This document shows positions 13,371-24,850 of a stretch of DNA of 64,000 nucleotides, one piece after another (the first letter of the stretch is position 1; every line of letters starts with the position of its first letter). The DNA is taken from NCBI RefSeq assembly GCF_019279795.1, contig NC_056727.1, forward strand, positions 1,212,363,577-1,212,427,576, given 5' to 3'. Under the pieces are notes generated by a model that worked only from the letters and a program-made list of their open reading frames with translations, was not told where the DNA came from and ran no database searches. Made by a program: the position numbers and the translations under genes. Source of the stretch: Protopterus annectens (taxonomy: Eukaryota; Chordata; Ceratodontiformes; Protopteridae).

Positions 13371-15225
13371 CTTCGACATGCATTCAATAACTATTTCAGA
13401 TCATGTGCGAATAACTACAAAGATAAAAATTAAGGGTAATGAACTAAAAATGAAACAATGGTGCTTCTGCACCTACCTGTTAAGTGAGAAATTTAAGGAA
13501 TAGTTAGTGGAAATTGTTCAATAGCAATTAAGAAAGATAGAAATGTATTCAAGAGTTATACATAGTAAAGGAGATAAAATGAAAGTGGAGTTTAAAAATT
13601 GGGTAGAAAGAAAGAGAGATATGGTGAAGTAGTAACAGGAATTATTTAGAAGGAATGACAAAGGTTAAAGAATTGCAGAATAAGGTGAATGTCACAGAAC
13701 AAGAGGCACAATTGCAGAGTGCTAAAGAGAAAATAAGGGAGTACCTGGGCAATAGTTTAGAAAGACTGCTGTTAAGCAACTGTTTTTGACAATAACTCCA
13801 GACCACAACATTTTTTTAGAACAATGACTTAGGCAACAGAAAGTAGAAAGGGTTGTTGCTAAACTTGGGGAGCCAAAAACTAGAAAAATAACCAGAGATC
13901 CTGCAGAGGTATTAGAGATATTTTGAAAATTTGTATAAAGCAGAGAAATATGGAAATCAAGAAAGAGCACAAATGGAAATACTTATGGAAGATTTAAATA
14001 TATCAAGGTTAGTGGTTGATGAGGTTCAACAATTAACAGTTAAGATAGGAAGACATGAGATAAAAATGGTGTCATACAATGAAGCTGCAGGAAAGTCTCC
14101 AGGAATAGATGGCATTCCTATGGAAGCTTGGGAATTAAGAGAAAAAGTAATAAATATCTGGAAGGTTTTGTTTAACAGTGTATTAACTTCCTTTAAAAGG
14201 AAGGAAATCACCAACATCCTGGAAGAAAGCTGTGGTGACTAATACCCAAAGATGGTAAGGATCCATCAGACACAGATTCACATAGGTTCATTTCAATTTT
14301 AAACCAGGATTATAAAGTGTTCATATCTATAATAGCTAAATGAATGTCAAAGGTGTTGCAAAAATTGATAGACATAGATCAGTGTGGTTTTGTGGAGGGC
14401 AAGCAAACATCTGACATTAACAGAACAATGATGATCCAGAGGAAAGCAAAGTGTAAGAAAAATACAGCTGTTGTTGGTAGGTCTTGATGCAGAGAAAGCA
14501 TTCGACAGAGTGAGCTAGGATTTTGAGTAGAGAATGGAAGCATTTGCATTCCTTGACACAATAATAAGGTTAATTATGAGGATAAATGAGGGATTAGAGG
14601 CAAAAATTAAAGTAAGAGAGTTTTTCTTTGAGAAGTTGTGTTTGAATAGAGCAGTCAGGCAGGGTGTCCTATTTCCACTGTTATTTACTTTATATTTAGA
14701 ACCAATGGCAAAGAAAATAAGAGACTCATAAACTCAAGGATATAATTGGCATGGTAGGCAATAAAAGCAGGCTATATTTGCAGATTATATTATTTTGCAC
14801 CCCAACAAAACCACAAAGGGACATTACAGTGTTGTGGAACATTTTGAAACAGTTTCAGATCTTTCTGGGATACAAAATTAATGAAGCTAAAACAAAGGCA
14901 ATAGTGGTAAATTATGTAGTCACACACAAATTGGTTCAGCAATATCCATATTTATGGGGACATGATGAAATAAAGTATTTAGGAGTGTCGATTAAAAAAT
15001 TATTCCAGTGTGGCAGCTAAGGATATGTGGGAAGAAACTAAACAAAAGATGACACAAAAAGTGAGAAAATGGAAGCTCTGTTGTATTGATATCAGTAGTA
15101 AGATACAAGCAATTAAAATGCTTTTAGTCCCTTTAGCCACAGGGCAGATTGGGATTACCCAATTTGAAGAGGTATTTCAGAGCTACACAGTTAAGTCTCC
15201 TAGTACATAGCAGAAGCAGGAAATT
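13371..15225 (+). pseudogene. L1-like ORF2 remnant: endonuclease end and RT
   Basis: This encodes part of the LINE endonuclease/reverse transcriptase. Visible in order: ISDH and a KQWCF...LLSEKFKE block (13390-13490) closing the endonuclease; SPGIDGIPMEAW (about 14097-14132), the RT template-contact region; LDAEKAFDR (about 14484); RQGVLFPLLFTLYLEP (14656-14703); FADY in place of the usual FADD catalytic box (14777-14788); and KYLGVSI (about 14974). Frame changes and stops are frequent, and the altered FADD box would remove RT activity. DIRS A interrupts the frame at 15226. Confidence 0.8.
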
Positions 15226-15281
15226 AGAAGTTATGTACTCACCATAACGTTCCATCTGAGTAGGTGACTTCATTCGGATGC

Positions 15282-15405
15282 AACCTGTGGGTATCGGATC
15301 CGATCTCGGATCCGAGCCGGCAATTCAAAAGCTTAGGCTCCGAGCTCCTAGCTCCTCCCTCTTACCCATAACCCCTTGCCAAGCCCTGACTGACCTCAGA
15401 TTGAG
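15282..15405. repeat. DIRS A terminal inverted repeat, left
   Basis: Inverted match to 20938-21056, beginning TATCGGATCCGATCTCGG here and reading as its complement at the right end. By eye the two are essentially identical. Confidence 0.9.
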
Positions 15406-15489
15406 TTTGCCTCAAAATACTGACCACAGTATACTAAAACAGCATAAATACTCGCTCTATAAAAGTCAGGGGGATGGAGGGGGGGATGG

Positions 15490-15592
15490 TTACATCCGAA
15501 TGAAGTCACCTACTCAGATGGAACGTTATGGTGAGTACATAACTTCTAAATCTGAAGTAGGCAGACTTCATTCGTCTGCAACCTGTGGGACA
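15490..15592. repeat. DIRS A internal complementary region
   Basis: The first half (15495-15546) is the reverse complement of the element's left outer edge (15226-15282). The second half (15548-15592) is the reverse complement of its right outer edge (21047-21089). This is the hallmark DIRS arrangement, thought to template the joining of ends into a circle. Confidence 0.9.
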
Positions 15593-15602
15593 GAGTCCCT
15601 AG

Positions 15603-16920
15603 CTACCTGAATCTTGGGCGGCCGTCATGGAAGGATGTTCCGGAGCACCGCTGAGCCAAAGGATGCTCTTCCTCTAGAAACAACATCCACCTTGTAATGA
15701 GAAATAAAAGTATGAGGCGCGGCCCAAGTAGCTGCCGCGCAGATATCATCCAACGAAACACGGGACTTAAAGGCGGCTGACGTAGAAACTGCCCTAGTAG
15801 AATGAGCCGTAACCCTCTGAGGAGCAGGTCTGCCTGAAGTGTCATATGCCTGCAGAATGCAATTAGCAATCCATTTAGATAGAGTGACTTTAGACACTGC
15901 TTTACCCAGAGCAAATTTAGCAAAGGAGACGAACAGCTGATCTGATTTCCTGTGGCCAGCTGTCCTGTTAATATAAAACGTAATTGTCTATGAACATCCA
16001 ATGAATGCAATTTGTATTCTCCTTTGTTTGAATACTTGGGAAAAAGACTGGCAAATTGATTGACTGGTTAATATTGGATTCAGAAGAGACCTTCGAAGAA
16101 AAGATGGATTGGTCCTGAGGCACACCCTATCAGGGAAGAAAGAAAGATAAGGCGGTTTGACACATAGAGCCTGAAGCTCAGACACCCTTCTGGCTGAAGT
16201 GATAGCTACCAGAAAGGCAGTCTTCCAGGAAAGGTATTTTAAATCAGCAGAAGCTGCAGGCTCGAAGGGAGGAGCAGTAAGGGCCTGCAGGACTAAAGAC
16301 AAGTCCCAAGGCGGTACAACCTCCTTGACTGGAGGCCTTAACAAAAACTCCTTTGAGAAAGGTTTTGCATAATTTCGCTGTCATAAGGGGAGCTGTGTCC
16401 TGGCCAATGTGATAATGCGAGATAGCCGCCAATTGTACCTTAATCGTGGAAGAACTGGCCCCTTGATGAAAGAGGTCTGTTAGAAAATCTAGCACCGCAG
16501 AGATAGGTGCTGAAAAGGATCCACAGTTCTCTGTCCTGCCCATATAGAGAACCTCTTCCATTTACTCCGATAAACCTGTCTGGTGGAAGGTTTATGAGCA
16601 GCCACCAAAATGGCTTTGACCGTGAAGAGATACCGGAGTCCTAATTAAGGTTGGAATTGGAGCAGCCAAGCTGTCAACTTCAGGGTCCGCAGATTGGGAA
16701 CTGGCATTCCCAGAGGGTGAGAGATGAGATCCGAATTGGATCCAGAATCCATGGTGGATTGATTTTGTGAGACCATACGAAGGGGAACCAAGGTTGTCGA
16801 GGCCAGAATGGGGCAATGAGAATCATTCTGCTCCCCAAACTGTTGGCTTTCTGCAGAAACCTCTGCATCAGAGGAAGTGGAGGGTAGGCATAAAGGAGAC
16901 CGGGAGGCCAAGCATGCACC
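15603..16920 (-). pseudogene. DIRS A tyrosine recombinase region
   Basis: The recombinase would integrate the circular DNA copy. The catalytic box HSTRAVSTSAAF (HxxR motif) is visible near 15770-15815, followed by the ATW segment and a conserved HY. Upstream lie KTAFLVAITSARRVSELQAL (about 16160-16220) and a SSTIKVQLAAISHYH block, typical of vertebrate DIRS recombinases. It is broken; fossil. Confidence 0.85.
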
Positions 16921-17169
16921 AGAGCATCCTCGAACTCCCTGGTGGGGAAGCAGAGCGAAGAAATTGTCGATTTGGCGTTTGAGGGAGAAGCAAAAGATCG
17001 CAACAGGGTTGCCCCAAACGGCAAAAATCTTCTTCGCTACTTGAAGATTGAGGGACCACTCGTGTGGAGAAAGGATGGTGCGACTGAGCTTGTCCGCAAG
17101 GATGTTGGACTTTCCCGGAATGTGCTGCTATCAGAAAGCGTTTGGTGGAAATTGCCCATTCCCAGACTC

Positions 17170-18480
17170 TCATGGCCTCTCGACAAAGGGGTAAGACCTG
17201 GTTCCTCCCTGCTTGTTGATATACCAGACTACGGACATGTTGTCTGTCTGAATCGCAATAGTCCCTGTAGGAAGAACGTGGTGAAGTGCTTGCAACGCTA
17301 GGAGCACCGCCTCATTTCCAGGACATTTATATGCAATGACGTCTCTGTGGGATTCCACGTGCCTTGGACAATCTTTCCCGCAGAATGCCCCCCCCCACCC
17401 CAGGCAAGAAGCGTCCGTGGTCACTGTGGCTCGGGAAATGCAGCACAAAAGGTCTCCTGCTAGGGCTCCGGAGAAAGAAGCCACCACAGAAGGGAGTCCC
17501 TGCACGCTCTGCTGACCGCAATCGGAGTGTTTAGAGACGAACAAAGAGGAGACCACTGAACTTGAAGGGTCCATTGAAGAACCCGCATGCGTAAACGGGC
17601 ATGAATTAGAAGCGGAATAGCTGCCGCCATAGAACCTAGGGCCCTCAGGACCGAAGCTGCAGTTGGAGATGGTTGCAGGATTGCTGTCACATGACACCTC
17701 AGGCTGGCGATACGGTCTGGGGTGAGGAAGGCTCGCATTGATCTGGTGTCTAGTCTTCCTCCTATGAAATCTATAATTTGAGTTGGATTCAGAAAAGATT
17801 TCTCCCAGTTGATCGTGATGCCCAGCCTTGGTGCTAGTTGAAGAAAGTAATCCCTGGCTGAGCACAGAAGATGCCTTGATGATGCCGTCAGGAGCCAGTC
17901 GCCCAGGCACGGAAAGACCTGTAATCCCTGGAGCCTCAGGTGGGCCGCTACCACCGCTAACACCTTGGTAAACACCCTGGGGCTGAGGTGAGACCAAAGG
18001 GAGGACCCTGAACTGATAATGACTGGCTCCCAGCCGGAAGCAAAGAAACCTCCTGGATCGTCTGTCCATCCAAATGTGGTAGTACGCATCCTTGAGGTCT
18101 ATGGAACACATCCAGTCGTTCTCCCTCAAGACGTGCAGTATAGATTGCAGGGTGACCATCCGGAACTTTTGCTTGGTTACTGACAGGTTCAACAGGGAAA
18201 GGTCTAAAATTGGTCTTAAGTCCCCCGTCTTCTTTGGCACCAAAAAGAACCTGGAGTAAAACCCTAATCCGGCTTGATCTGGGGGGACGCGCTGGATGGC
18301 TCTTTTTCCTAGCAGCTGCTCGATTTCGATAGCTGCCGCCTCCCTTTGGTCGGGTGGAACATCTGGGAGGCTGCGAGATTTGGGAATCTTGATTAGGGGT
18401 ATTGAATATCCTCTGGATATAAGTCGAAGCACCCAACTGTCTGTTGTTATGGACTCCCAAGAAGTCAGGTGCATCGAAAA
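17170..18480 (-). pseudogene. DIRS A reverse transcriptase / RNase H region
   Basis: RT signatures on the minus strand: FFLVPKKTGDLRPILDLSLLN, then SIDLKDAYYH, a thumb-side block, and an RNase H-like segment with TTDAS and WYINKQGG at the C-terminal side. Close relatives occur in copies B, C and D. It is broken; fossil. Confidence 0.88.
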
Positions 18481-18499
18481 CTGCCTCCAGAGACGGACA

Positions 18500-20700
18500 G
18501 CCGGGCAACCCTTCAGGGCTGCTGTGTGGGTCTCTCAGAGAAGGGTTCTCTGGACCCAAAATTGCCAGGAGCCCCCCTGCCTCTGGCACGACGACCTCCC
18601 CGTCCTCCTCTGCCACGGAAGGACTGGTTATCCGGAGCAGGTTGGGACTGCTGCGACTTCCGGAACCACATCTTCTTCTGTCCCTTTTGGTTCTTAGAGA
18701 AGGACCTCTGGGGAGCTGAGAAGCGGACTCCGACGGCAGACAGCGTCTTCCCGTCCTTTTCGCTCTGGACTAATGTCTCGCGAACAGTCTTGCCAAACAA
18801 GGCAGAACCATCGAAAGGGGCATTCGTGAAGGTCGCCTTGAAGGGCTCAGCAAAATCACAATGGCGGAGCCAGGCCTGTCGCCTCATGACAAGGCCTGCT
18901 CGCTGGCTCTAGCGGCTCCCTCAGTAGCATGAGACAGCAGCCGATAGATGTATTGGATACAGATCTGAGAGTGGCCATTCGGGTGGAGTAAACCTGTTTA
19001 TCCTCACTCGAGATGGACTCGGGAGATGCAGCGTATTCTTTAATCAGATCTCGCTGCATCCTAATGACATGTGCCATGTAGTTCAGCTCTCAAGGAGAAG
19101 GTCGCTGAACTAAAACTCGCTTCCCAATGCGATCCATCGAACGGGACTCCTTGCCCGGAGGATGGACGGAGGGACTCTCCTGGGCCAATTCCCTCTTCGT
19201 GGCTGCAGCCATCATCATGGCATCTACTGGGGACCCTTACTCCAGTGGGTGCGGTCTGATGGAGGAGAAAGAATGCGGTCCGGGCGCTTAGGGATAGGCT
19301 CAATGGTGTCCGGATCCTTCCACGCCTGATAGATATAAGATCTACCAGGGGTCAGCAGGAGGACACCCAAGAGGTAGAAGGGCCCGCCTCGAATGCCTCC
19401 AAGAACACAGACTCGTCCAAGAAGCCTTGGGGCAGACCACCCCCTGATCCTTAACATCTCCATGATGTCTCCAAATGAGACGTCCTCAGGGGTGATCTAG
19501 GGAGCCTTCCCTTCATCCAAGTCCGTGTCTTCAGTGACGGACTCAGGGAGTCCATGTGCCTCCTCTTGCACTTGCGCCCGAGGTACTTCATCGGGGCTGT
19601 CCGACGACTACCCTTCAGCAGCTGGCTGTTCCAAGGGAACGACTGGGGACATCGAGGCGGGCGCTCCCTGGGACCGGCTGGTGGGGCCTGGCCCAACTGC
19701 AATGGAGTGCGGATGGAGCCGTGGCAGGGACCGGGGTCCGGATGTCCTCGACAGTGCCCTTTCCATAACGTTGAAAGCCGAGGGGAGCCAGCTTCTAAGC
19801 CCCGAGCCGACCCCACCGGATCCGACGACGGATTGAGTCGGAGCAAACCGCCGAATCCGAGAGACCAGTGTGCTCCGACCTGGACGGAGCCGAAGACACC
19901 AGCTCCCTCGGATCCGAGGCTCGCCCTCGGCTCGAGAGGTCGGGTCCGGTACCCGAAGCACTCAAGGGATGGGACGGATCCGAGGTGCGCCGACCTATCA
20001 GATCCGACCCACCCCCGGATCCAAATCTGCACGGCGCAGATAGCTCCGAACCCGTGGTATGGGTCGGAGAAGGAGCTAAGGGGGCGAAAAAAGGGGTCGA
20101 AGCCCCTCCTGGTTGGGGGGGGGGGCTAGGAGCACTCCCATTTGCATTTGGGCCTGGATGAATTTCCTCATCATCCGGTCCATATCAGCTTCGCTCATAG
20201 AAAAGGTCGATCTAGAGGAGGCCACCGAAGTGGACCTAGAGAGCCGTCTCGGTGACCTCCTGGAAGGGCTAGCCTCCTCCTCCTCGGGTCCAGGAGAGAA
20301 CCGAGGGGAGTGGAGCTGAGGAGGAGGAAAGCTAGAAGGCACAGGGGAAGCCCGCTTAGATGGAGGAGCCGAACTGGAAGCTTCGCCTCCTCTTGTGGTG
20401 CTTCTCCCTGTGCCTCTCCTTCTGTCTCTCCCTAGAAGAAACCCTCCCCCCCGGCAACTTTTAGGGGGGGTGAGACCCAGCCCGGGGGAGAAATCACAGC
20501 AACAGGTTGCTGACTGGAGGGCAGAGGCGGCAGTATCTGGGGTAAAAGACCCGCCAGCACCAACTTCGACCTCCGTTCCTTAAAGCCGGGGTTGAACCCT
20601 GCACAAATGGTACAACCAGAAGACAGGTGTTCAACCCCCAAGATGACCGCGAGTGTGGCCATCTGCTGGGGACAGCTTATGGCCACACTCGTACATTTCG
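18500..20700 (-). pseudogene. DIRS A gag-like region
   Basis: The gag-like structural region lies upstream of RT in the element's sense. It has the conserved FTNAPFDGSALFGKTV segment (about 18790-18840) and, at the N-terminal side near 20570-20690, a zinc-finger trace reading HLSSGCTICAGFNPG. It is broken; fossil. Confidence 0.8.
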
Positions 20701-20937
20701 AAAAACAGCCTTAGGGGCTTCAGACATTACACCTAAGGCCTAAACACACACACACACAAACAAACTACGAAAACCCGAGAAAATTAACTAAAGAGGGAGG
20801 AAAGCCTTAACCACACACAACTCTAACTATATTAATAACAAAATAGAGAATTTGAAAATTTTCCTGTCAGAAAACTACACATATCTCAAACCACGACAGG
20901 AGCTCTAGAATTCGCTGCTTCTTGAAAAGCGCAAACG

Positions 20938-21056
20938 AAATCTGGGGTCAGTCAGGGCTTGGCAAGGGGTTATGGGTAAGAGGGAGGAGCTAGGAGCTCG
21001 GAGCCTAAGCTTTTGAATTGCCGGCTCGGATCCGAGATCGGATCCGATACCCACAG
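20938..21056. repeat. DIRS A terminal inverted repeat, right
   Basis: Inverted partner of 15282-15405. In the element's sense this is the 5' end, where transcription would have started. Confidence 0.9.
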
Positions 21057-21089
21057 GTTGCAGACGAATGAAGTCTGCCTACTTCAGAT

Positions 21090-21359
21090 CTATAATTCAA
21101 AGTTGAAAGGAATGATGATGAAATGGGGGGGGGGGCTCAAGAAACAAGGAGAGACTGGGATTTTGGGTGCAGACCTTTAAGGTGAATAACAATAATCATA
21201 CACAATATTATATTCACAAAGTAGCAGAAAGTATTCTAAGAACTAAGCCAACACGGCAATGGAGAAAGGGGATTCAGCCAATAGGGACGACTGCAATTAG
21301 GGATACAGACAATAAGAAAGAGGGGGCTGGAATTTATTCGAGAAAACTGGCAAAGGAAA
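21090..21359 (+). pseudogene. L1-like ORF2 remnant, middle piece
   Basis: Short stretch between DIRS A and B. It reads as the post-RT part of LINE ORF2, for example RTKPTRQWRKGIQPIG and GAGIYSRKLAKES. It continues the LINE from 15225 and is continued at 27015. A 10-base G run lies near 21127. Both edges are DIRS insertion junctions. Confidence 0.75.
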
Positions 21360-21427
21360 GTACCACTGTGTACACTTACCATAAATGTAGATGTTCGAGT
21401 GCATTCACTGTTGCAATCATAACATTT

Positions 21428-21585
21428 GGGTTATCCCTGCCAGGGTAGCACTCAGCCGACCCCAATACCAGAGGCTTAGTATTTCTGCATCGGTTGCTGT
21501 TGCATCAGGACTGATGTCAGGTCGTCAGTAGTATAAAGTAAGGCAGCCAACACCATTACATCAGTTTTTCTTGCCCTAACCTGTC
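21428..21585. repeat. DIRS B terminal inverted repeat, left
   Basis: Inverted match to 26837-26996, with roughly 10% differences by eye. It contains GTATAAAG and, at its inner end, the block CATTACATCAG...TTCTTGCC shared with copy C. Confidence 0.85.
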
Positions 21586-21689
21586 AGGAGCCCCCAAGTA
21601 GGAGCCAGTTTCTGGTGGAAGAACCCCACCACTAGAAAGTAAATACCAATATGTCCCTTGTAAGGAAAGAGAAGAAAAAAGGGGGATGG

Positions 21690-21805
21690 AGGGAGGGAAA
21701 CCAGGACTGCAACAGTAAATACACTCAAACATCTACATTTATGGTAAGTGTACACAACTGTACTATGTTCTTCGTGTTTCACTGTTGCAGTCATCACATT
21801 TGGGT
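21690..21805. repeat. DIRS B internal complementary region
   Basis: One half complements the left outer edge (around 21360-21430). The other half, from TTCTTCGTGTTTCACTG on, complements the right outer edge (26990-27014). Same plan as in copies A, C and D. Confidence 0.85.
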
Positions 21806-22880
21806 TGATTCCCAAAGCTGAGAAAATGGGTGAAGGCAGTCAAGGAAACTAAGGGCTGGCTAGGATGTCCTGCAAGACTGCAAAGGCAAACCCTGCCCTG
21901 GATTTGGAGAAGAGAGGCAGGTGGGAATGCTTGGTAAAAGTGTGAAGATGTCCAGGTGACAGCCTCCAGGATGTCCCTGGTGGGGACTCCTCTGAGGAAA
22001 GCTGCAGAGGTGGAGGCTGCTCTGGTGGAGTGAGTCCTGACCCCCTTGGGGGGAGGCTTTCCATGTTGTGTATAGCAGAAATTGATGCAGTGTGTTATCC
22101 ATTTGGAAATGGTTTGTTTGGAGATGGCTTTGCCTTCTGCCCCTGTAGCAAAGCTAACCAGCAATTGATCAGACTTTCTGAAGGATTTAGTCCAGTCTAG
22201 ATAGAACCTGAGCTGTCTATGCACATCTAGAGAGTGCAGGATCCTTTCTCACTTCTTCTGGGGATTAGGAAAAAAAGTGGGCAAATGAATGGATTGGTTG
22301 AGAGCCACACTTGACACCACCTTGGGCATGAAGGATGGGTTAATTCTGAGGGATACCTTGTCAGCATGGAAGATGAGGGGTTCCACAGCCATGTGTGCTT
22401 GCAGCTTGGAGACTCTTTTGGCTGAAGTGATGGCCAGAAGAAATGCTGTCTTCCAGGAGAGAAATTTTAGCTCTGCAGAAGAAGCTGGTTCAAAAGGGGG
22501 CAGGGTGAGCTTTTCCAACACAAAGTTAAGGTCCCAAGCTGGGGTTGGTGCTCTTCTGCGTGGCCTCAAGTTGCTAGCCCCTCTTAGGAGCTGTTTGATC
22601 AAAGGGTGTCAGAAAAGGGGCTGCTCAGTGGGGAAATAAGCAGAGACAGCAGAGGCATGAATTTTTATAGAGGAGAAAGAGAGGCCACTGTGTAGTAGGT
22701 CAACTAAGTAATCCAGAATGAGAGGGAGGGAGGGCTGTGCTTTATTGGCTCCCTTAGCCTGGATCCAGGTGCAGAACCTTTTCCATTTGTCAGCATAAGA
22801 CTTTCTAGTGCTAGGGTGTCTGGCCTCATAAATAACATATAGAACCTGTTTACTGAGGTTGACAAATTGATCCAGGGTTA
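21770..22880 (-). pseudogene. DIRS B tyrosine recombinase region
   Basis: HSTRAASTSAAF (HxxR box) lies near 22015-22050, preceded by a KWITHCI helix and followed by the DILEAVTW segment. Upstream are KTAFLLAITSAKRVSKLQA and LSFSSIKIHASAVSAYF. Highly similar in layout to copy C. Broken; fossil. Confidence 0.85.
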
Positions 22881-24850
22881 GGGAATAAGCCAAGCTGCCA
22901 AACTGAGTGTCTGCAACTGGGGATGCATGAATTCCCCTTCCCTCTGGGTCAGGAGGTTTGGAATCTGAGGAAGATGCCATGGTGACAGTGGGGACAGGCT
23001 GCACAGGAAGGGGTACCATTGCTGGTGAGGCCAGTCTGGAACTATAAGAATTGTCCTTGGTTTTTCCTCCTTTACTTTGAGCAGTACCCTGGAAATGAGA
23101 GGTAGTGGAGGAAAGTCATAGACTGATGGATTGCCCCAGGGGAATGACAGGGCATCCACTTTCCAAGCCATGCAGTGATGTTCCCTGGTGCAGAATTTGC
23201 TGAGCTGATGGTTGGTGTGGGAGGCAAAGAGGTCGACCTTCAGCATTCCCCATTTCTGAGTTATTAGGGTGAAGGTTCTTCTGTTGAGCTGCCACTCGTG
23301 TGGGTCCAGAAGATTTCTGCTTCATTGGTCTGCCAGAGAGTTGAGAGAAGCTGGTAGGAATTGTGCTAATAGGTGCAGCTGCATGGCAGAGGCTGTGTGC
23401 CAAAGGGTCATGGCCAGCCTGCATAGAGGGTAGGAGTCCCTCCCTGCTTGTTGATATACCACATCACAGTGGTGTTGTCTGCTTTTATCATAGCAGCACC
23501 TGGGGAGAGAAGGGGTTTGAAAGCCATCATCTCTTTTTGATTGCTGTGCAGAGGGATTTGCTGCGGGCTCCATTGGCCCTGTATGCACTGGCCATCCAGG
23601 TGTGCACCCCAAGCATAGTCTGATGCATCTGTGGTGAAGGTCAGGGTGGCAGGGGGTGGTGAGAAGGGTAGTCCCTTGTTGTGGGAGCATGCTGTTGTCC
23701 ACCAAAGAAAATCTTTTCTGAGGCAAGCAATTATAGGTATAAGATCTCCAGGTCTTGGGAGTGTTGACACCAAAGGCTTTTTAGGTACCATTGAAGTTTT
23801 TTCATATGCAGTCTGGCATATGGAATGAGTAGTATGCAAGATGCCATGAACCCCAGAGCTTGTAGGATCTTCCTTGCAGATAACTGGGGAATTGGGGTCT
23901 GGTGGCTAGTTGAGAGAAGTGGGCTGTCAGGAAAATTTGTTTTTCTGGTGTAAGGAATGCCATCTGGGACGCTGTGTCCAGACTTGTTCCCAGGAAGATA
24001 ATCCTTTGGAAGATAATCCTTTGGGTGGGCACCTGTTTGGATTTCTTTTCATTGATTGTGTACTCTAGGGAGTTAGCAGGATCTTTACAAAGGCCAGTGT
24101 TTGAGCAGCTTTTCCTGGCTGTCTGCCTGAATAAGGCAGTCTAAGTATGGGTAAATCTGGATTATTCCTTTATCTGCAAAAGGAAATGGCCAGAGCCAGA
24201 CATTTTGTGAATTGCAATCATAACATTGGAGAAGAGAGGCAGGTGGGAATGCTTGGTAAAAGTGTGAAGATGTCCAGGTGACAGCCTCTGGGAGCAGTAG
24301 ATAAGCCAATGGGAAGCACAGAAAACTGAAAGTGTTGAGATCCTGCCCTGAAACAGAGATATTTCCTGCATGACTCCCTGATAGGAATGTGGAGGTAGGC
24401 CTCTTTTAGATCTATGGTGGCTAGCCAAGTGTCCTTGGACAACATGGGTAGCAGCTGCTAGAGGGTGAGCATTTTGAATTTTGGGATCACCAGGAAGGTG
24501 TTTAGAAGAGACAGATCAAGGATGGGACACTGGATGCTCTCTTTTCTGGGCACCAGAAAAGGTCTGGAGTAGAAATTTTGGCCTATGTGTTCTGCAGAAA
24601 TGTGCTCTACTGCCCTCATAGAAAGCAGGGAAAGGATTTGCTTTTGACCCTCTGCCCACTAGTTTGGCGGTAGATCTGGGAACCCTTTTGGGGTTGGAAG
24701 GGTGTGGAAGGAAAATTTGTATCCCTGAGACACTATGTCCAGAACCCAGTGGTCGTTGGTAATGGTGGCCCAAGTGCTTGTATGAAAGGAGAGTTTTCCT
24801 CCTAGGGTTAACTGAAGGTGGGCAGAGGGAGGGGGTGGGGGAGGTGAGTC
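22880..24850 (-). pseudogene. DIRS B reverse transcriptase / RNase H region
   Basis: RT traces such as LATIDLKEAYLHIPIRESCRKYL (in pieces, near 24370-24440) and an RNase H side with TFTTDASDYAWGAHLDGQ and MWYINKQGG (around 23430-23650). Broken; fossil. Confidence 0.85.

Larger units (their letters stand above)
15226..21089 (-). mobile_element. DIRS retrotransposon copy A (inside the LINE)
   Basis: A DIRS element of about 5.86 kb with recognisable ends, read on the minus strand: gag-like region, RT/RNase H, tyrosine recombinase, internal complementary region, terminal repeat. It sits in LINE sequence with LINE on both sides and no target duplication, as expected for integration by a recombinase. 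Its two terminal inverted repeats look identical by eye over about 100 bases, and the internal complementary region also matches both ends closely, so it is the youngest DIRS copy here. It is broken, with several breaks in its coding parts. No methyltransferase domain could be seen. Confidence 0.92.

Noticed and set aside
18296-18912. Several plus-strand frames of 90-150 codons
   Set aside because: They overlap DIRS A gag and RT regions on the opposite strand and show no domain of their own.
19525-20161. Plus-strand frames up to 191 codons in a GC-rich patch
   Set aside because: Low-complexity Pro/Ser/Gly-rich antisense of the DIRS A gag region; not a host CpG-island gene.
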